Source of the DNA: Acidaminococcaceae bacterium
GTDB taxonomy: Bacteria; Bacillota; Negativicutes; Acidaminococcales; Acidaminococcaceae
Assembly (NCBI GenBank): GCA_003512125.1
Contig: DOSQ01000063.1
Location: 1-13,465, forward strand
Direction: 5' to 3'
Length of the DNA stretch: 13,465 nucleotides
Positions 13,311 to 13,465 of this stretch are shown here, one piece after another. The notes beneath the pieces were generated by a model. It was not told the origin of the DNA. It saw nothing but the letters and a program-made list of their open reading frames with translations, and did no database searches. Within the stretch, counting starts at the first letter, position 1; each line of letters begins with the position of its first letter. Both the position numbers and the translations under genes were made by a program.

Positions 13311-13465
13311 ATGGCAAAATCTACTGTGTCCCTGGCAGGCAGGGACGTCCTTGACATGGAGAGCTTCAGCGTCGAGGAGATCAACCTGGTTCTGCAGACG
13401 GCTGCGGAAATGAAAAAGATCATGAAACGCGACATCAAAAAAGTGCCGTCCCTGCGGGGCAAATC
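13311..13465 (+). CDS. pyrB: Aspartate carbamoyltransferase catalytic subunit, N-terminal part
   Basis: First 51 codons of the enzyme that joins carbamoyl phosphate and aspartate, the committed step of pyrimidine synthesis. The window shows the typical start, LAGRDVLDMESFSVEEINLVLQTAAEMKKIMKRDIKKVPSLRGK, ending right before the carbamoyl-phosphate motif (STRT) of the family, which lies outside. CAGGAGG (13297-13303) sets the ATG at 13311. First gene after the PyrR attenuator, so the rest of a pyr operon is expected to the right. Confidence 0.94.
   Translation, partial: MAKSTVSLAGRDVLDMESFSVEEINLVLQTAAEMKKIMKRDIKKVPSLRGK

Overview
This 13.5 kb window looks like a chromosomal stretch of an anaerobic, moderately GC-rich member of the Bacillota. 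A Negativicutes host of the Acidaminococcus type is the best guess. The reasons are an EtfB-ferredoxin-EtfA cluster typical of electron-bifurcating amino-acid or lactate fermenters, a PyrR-type attenuator before pyrB, strong AGGAGG-type ribosome sites, and repeated use of extended -10 promoters (TGnTATAAT-like). The taxonomic call is inference from gene content; no rRNA or other marker gene is present.

Layout, left to right. (1) 1-2309: 3' two thirds of dnaE (DNA polymerase III alpha), with an unusual AT-rich, Asn/Gln-rich linker before the C-terminal domain. (2) 2310-2616: a non-coding stretch with two direct copies of a short repeat, an extended -10 box, a terminator hairpin and an inverted repeat just before the zinc genes. 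(3) 2617-6114: a zinc-uptake operon: znuA-like lipoprotein with a His-rich loop, znuC-like ATPase, znuB-like permease, then an OB-fold-like lipoprotein with a DATACC motif. (4) 6275-7411: a separate, highly expressed-looking Lys/Ala-rich lipoprotein of unknown function with its own promoter and terminator. (5) 7676-8623: a family M19 zinc dipeptidase. (6) 8823-9182: a small CGGC-domain cysteine-rich protein, followed by an inverted copy of the short repeat and a hairpin. (7) 9426-11637: etfB, a 2[4Fe-4S] ferredoxin overlapping etfA, etfA, and a small conserved protein. (8) 11687-13042: an unrecognised helical protein. (9) 13043-13465: promoter, PyrR-binding hairpin and terminator, then the first 51 codons of pyrB; the pyr operon continues past the window.

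How the parts relate. The zinc operon would import Zn2+ (ZnuA captures, ZnuB/C transport); its fourth gene is probably an accessory envelope protein. The dipeptidase downstream is itself a zinc enzyme, but it has its own promoter. The etf cluster would pass electrons between NADH, an acyl-CoA or hydroxyacid dehydrogenase encoded elsewhere, and ferredoxin; the free-standing ferredoxin at this position resembles a split form of the ferredoxin-EtfA fusions known from CarE and LctC. The pyr operon start is controlled by uridine nucleotides through transcription attenuation.

The observations most worth a second look are: the split ferredoxin/EtfA arrangement; the 16-bp inverted repeats with TTAA ends that enclose the 6.8 kb zinc/lipoprotein block; the prion-like linker of DnaE; the zinc-linked DATACC lipoprotein; and the palindrome sitting between the -35 and -10 boxes of the pyr promoter. 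No CRISPR array, tRNA, rRNA, transposase or phage gene was seen.
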